Assembly (NCBI GenBank): GCA_029776555.1
Contig: JAKOSZ010000180.1
Span: forward strand, 1-7,450
Direction: 5' to 3'
DNA length: 7,450 bases
Origin: Bacillota bacterium
GTDB lineage: Bacteria > Bacillota > Clostridia > Acetivibrionales > JAKOSZ01
A model generated the notes under the pieces. The model searched no databases, was not told where the DNA came from, and was given only the letters and a program-made list of their open reading frames with translations. A program made the translations under genes and the position numbers. Position 1 is the stretch's first letter. Every line of letters starts with the position of its first letter. Positions 6,016 to 7,450 of this stretch are shown piece after piece.

Positions 6016-6167
6016 AGACACCTCATTAACACAGGAAAATATGGCCCAGGGGCACTTTTGGGCTCTTTTTGCGCTTTGGCCCGCCAGGTGAAACAGCCCG
6101 CTTTGTCCAATTTGGACTCAGGCAAATCCTGACGGCTTCAAGCCAGGCTTGCCGGGGGCGCCGGCTC
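6016..6167. other. nusB-xseA spacer with several small inverted repeats
   Basis: 152 nt without a gene. On the minus strand it can form GCCGG/CCGGC, AAGC/GCTT, CAGG/CCTG and GTCC/GGAC hairpins in succession. A larger GGGC/GCCC hairpin contains the A-rich loop CAAAGCGCAAAAAGA. None ends in a run of T, so none is a clear intrinsic terminator, and I see no good promoter. It may be a folded 5' leader for xseA. Confidence 0.45.
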
Positions 6168-6587
6168 TTACCGGTTTAATTCCCTGGAATTTACCGATTT
6201 ATCCACCTTCCCCAGGATGCCGTTTACAAAGGAGCCGGCATCCTCGCCGCTGTATTTTTTCGCCAGCTCCACGGCCTCATTCACCGAGACGCTGACGGGT
6301 ATGTCTTTTCTGAAGATCATCTCATATATTCCCAGCCTCAGGATGGACAGATCCACCTTGGATATCCGGTGAAGCTTCCAGCCTTTGGCGTTGTTTTCTA
6401 TCAGGCTGTCTATCAGGGAGAGGTTCTGGAACACTCCCTTCACCACATCCAATATATACCTCTTGTCCTCTTTAGAAACGGCATTTTCCAAAAACGCGGT
6501 TTCAATCTGCTCTTCTCTGTCGCCCCGCTGTATTTCCAGCTGATACAAAAGCTTCATGGCGATTTCCCTGGATGCTTTTCGGCCCAT
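6168..6587 (-). CDS. nusB: Transcription antitermination protein NusB
   Basis: All-helical protein that binds boxA RNA with NusE (S10) and promotes antitermination, chiefly on rRNA operons. From the ATG at 6587 it has 139 residues, the normal size. The MGRKASREIAMKLLYQLE opening is the family N-terminus (R-x-x-R-x-x-A-x-x-x-L-Y). The core contains WKLHRISKVDLSILRLGIYEM (about 70-90), and the C-terminus has NEAVELAKKYSGEDAGSFVNGILGKV (about 103-128). An upstream extension of 22 codons is open but unlike the family, whereas GGGAGG lies 9 nt before the chosen ATG. It follows the AmaP/DUF2273 pair, a common Firmicutes arrangement. Confidence 0.97.
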   Translation of the reverse strand: MGRKASREIAMKLLYQLEIQRGDREEQIETAFLENAVSKEDKRYILDVVKGVFQNLSLIDSLIENNAKGWKLHRISKVDLSILRLGIYEMIFRKDIPVSVSVNEAVELAKKYSGEDAGSFVNGILGKVDKSVNSRELNR

Positions 6588-6626
6588 TAAGACGTACCTC
6601 CCAAACTTCGGCAGCAGACTAAAGGC

Positions 6627-6645
6627 AAAACGGGAATACATCCCG
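6627..6645 (-). terminator. Weak terminator-like hairpin before nusB
   Basis: On the minus strand CGGGA pairs with TCCCG around TGTAT and is followed by TTTTG. The stem is only 5 bp and the T-run four bases, so at best it is a partial attenuator between the DUF2273 gene and nusB. It may be chance. Confidence 0.25.
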
Positions 6646-6680
6646 GAACACACTTAAATTGTGATCCCTTAAGGTCATAG

Positions 6681-6911
6681 CTACCTGTATGTACCCGGCG
6701 GCAAAACCTTGTCCAAAAGGTTTTTTAAGAAGTTCTTATCCTCCGAAAACCTTTTCCCAATATAATAACCCAGCAAGACACAGATTGCGATAAAAAGAGT
6801 CTTAATGAATCCCATGAACAAAACAAACAGCGCCAGTATAAAACCTATTACAGCGCCGTTAAAACCACCTCGGTGTTTGCTGTAATATTCCCACAGCTTT
6901 TCCTTATCCAT
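6681..6911 (-). CDS. DUF2273 family small integral membrane protein
   Basis: A 76-residue protein: a short charged N-terminus (MDKEKLWEYYSKHRGGFNGA), two hydrophobic segments (about 17-35 and 37-52) split by G-F-I-K, then a charged tail (GKRFSEDKNFLKNLLDKVLP). Size, the two-helix layout and the GxxxGxxxA-type glycine spacing fit DUF2273, whose members sit beside AmaP and Asp23 genes in Firmicutes and are thought to act with them at the membrane. The biochemical function is unknown. An in-frame TTG at 6938 would overlap amaP, but the ATG at 6911 starts the family-like sequence and has GGAGG 11 nt upstream. It follows the amaP stop by 19 nt. Confidence 0.85.
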   Translation of the reverse strand: MDKEKLWEYYSKHRGGFNGAVIGFILALFVLFMGFIKTLFIAICVLLGYYIGKRFSEDKNFLKNLLDKVLPPGTYR

Positions 6912-6930
6912 GGCATAACATACCTCCGTC

Positions 6931-7450
6931 TCATTCAACCCTGGACCTGTACCCCGTGTATACGTTTTCCACCACCACTTTCACATCATTGACATGAATT
7001 CCCGTGTGCTCCTCCACAGAGCTTTTGACTCTGGCCTGTATGTCCTCAAAAAGGGATGGAAGGTTGGTTTCAGCCATAGCTATGGCTCTTATGGTTATTG
7101 CTACGCCCTCTCCCGCTTTTTCAACATGGGCCCTGGTCTCTTTTACCAGGCCGGCCTTTTTGGACGCGGCCAAAGCAATGCTCTCTACCGCGTTTAAAGA
7201 AATTCTTATCTCACCTATGTTGGTAAGTTTCGTTACCGACCTGTTATCCTTTTCATTTCTGAATTTAATAAAAATCGAAGTCAGGCTCAATATAAGCAGG
7301 ATGGATGCAAATATAAAGAGTACCTGCCTGGAAAGCAAGCTGCCCTCCAAAAAGTCCGTCAGCGACACCAGCACCGCCGGTGACACCGCCGCAACGACGG
7401 CCAGAACCGACATCACGGCAACCAAAACCGTGAAAATCAACATAAGCGCT
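6931..7450 (-). CDS. amaP: AmaP-type alkaline shock response membrane anchor protein (5' end cut by window edge)
   Basis: The visible 170 residues from the ATG at 7443 hold two membrane helices (about 1-27 and 41-60) joined by a short loop (LTDFLEGSLLSRQ). They are followed by a cytoplasmic Asp23-like domain (about 75-160) with GEIRISLNAVESIALAASKK and a V-E-x-H-T-G-I-x-V-x-x-V-x-V-x-V-E-N-V strand pattern. AmaP proteins anchor Asp23-family proteins to the membrane. The first helix starts immediately, without the few polar residues that usually precede it, and the frame stays open to the edge. The true start is therefore probably just outside and the gene is listed as partial. The following DUF2273 gene supports the assignment. 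Confidence 0.85.
   Translation of the reverse strand, partial: ALMLIFTVLVAVMSVLAVVAAVSPAVLVSLTDFLEGSLLSRQVLFIFASILLILSLTSIFIKFRNEKDNRSVTKLTNIGEIRISLNAVESIALAASKKAGLVKETRAHVEKAGEGVAITIRAIAMAETNLPSLFEDIQARVKSSVEEHTGIHVNDVKVVVENVYTGYRSRVE

Noticed and set aside
1..7450. CRISPR array, tRNA, rRNA or mobile element
   Set aside because: No regularly spaced repeats, cloverleaf, rRNA-like sequence or transposase/integrase was seen on either strand.

Overview
The window reads almost entirely on the minus strand as one compact gene cluster. In transcription order, from high to low coordinates, it holds amaP (5' end cut by the window edge), a DUF2273 small membrane protein, nusB, xseA, xseB, ispA, a gene-free stretch of about 950 bases, an oapA-type membrane protein, dxs, and the first 49 codons of a tlyA-type gene (cut by the other edge). 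The housekeeping genes, the strong GGAGG ribosome binding sites, the AmaP/DUF2273 module next to nusB, and the frequent AGG and ATA codons suggest a low-to-medium GC Gram-positive bacterium. A thermophilic or anaerobic member of the Clostridia (Thermoanaerobacterales-like) is most likely. This lineage call is an inference.

The notable element is in the gap between ispA and the membrane protein gene (about 2730-3402, minus strand). It has no credible protein but contains many local inverted repeats. It is preceded by a near-perfect sigma-A promoter (TTGAAC, 17 nt, TATAAT with an extended -10 TG). It is followed by a short four-helix-type membrane protein gene with a DVIGD motif and then by dxs. 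Size (about 670 nt), orientation and neighbours (xseA-xseB-ispA | RNA | oapA-dxs-tlyA) match the known locus of OLE RNA (Ornate, Large, Extremophilic), the large structured RNA that forms a membrane-associated ribonucleoprotein with OapA. OLE RNA is a described family, so this is a new instance and not a new class, but its biochemical mechanism remains unsettled.

Layout: 6681-7450 is an envelope module (AmaP anchor and DUF2273, normally beside Asp23-family proteins). 6168-6587 is the antitermination factor NusB. 4492-6015 is exonuclease VII (both subunits). 3609-4508 is the prenyl diphosphate synthase. 2730-3402 is OLE RNA. 2016-2657 is OapA. 148-2019 is DXP synthase, the first enzyme of the MEP isoprenoid pathway. 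1-148 is TlyA. Many junctions overlap or are tightly spaced (dxs/tlyA by 1 nt, oapA/dxs by 4 nt, xseB/ispA by 17 nt), which implies translational coupling and an operon. I found no convincing intrinsic terminator in the window, so readthrough into OLE and out of it into oapA-dxs is likely, alongside the dedicated OLE promoter.
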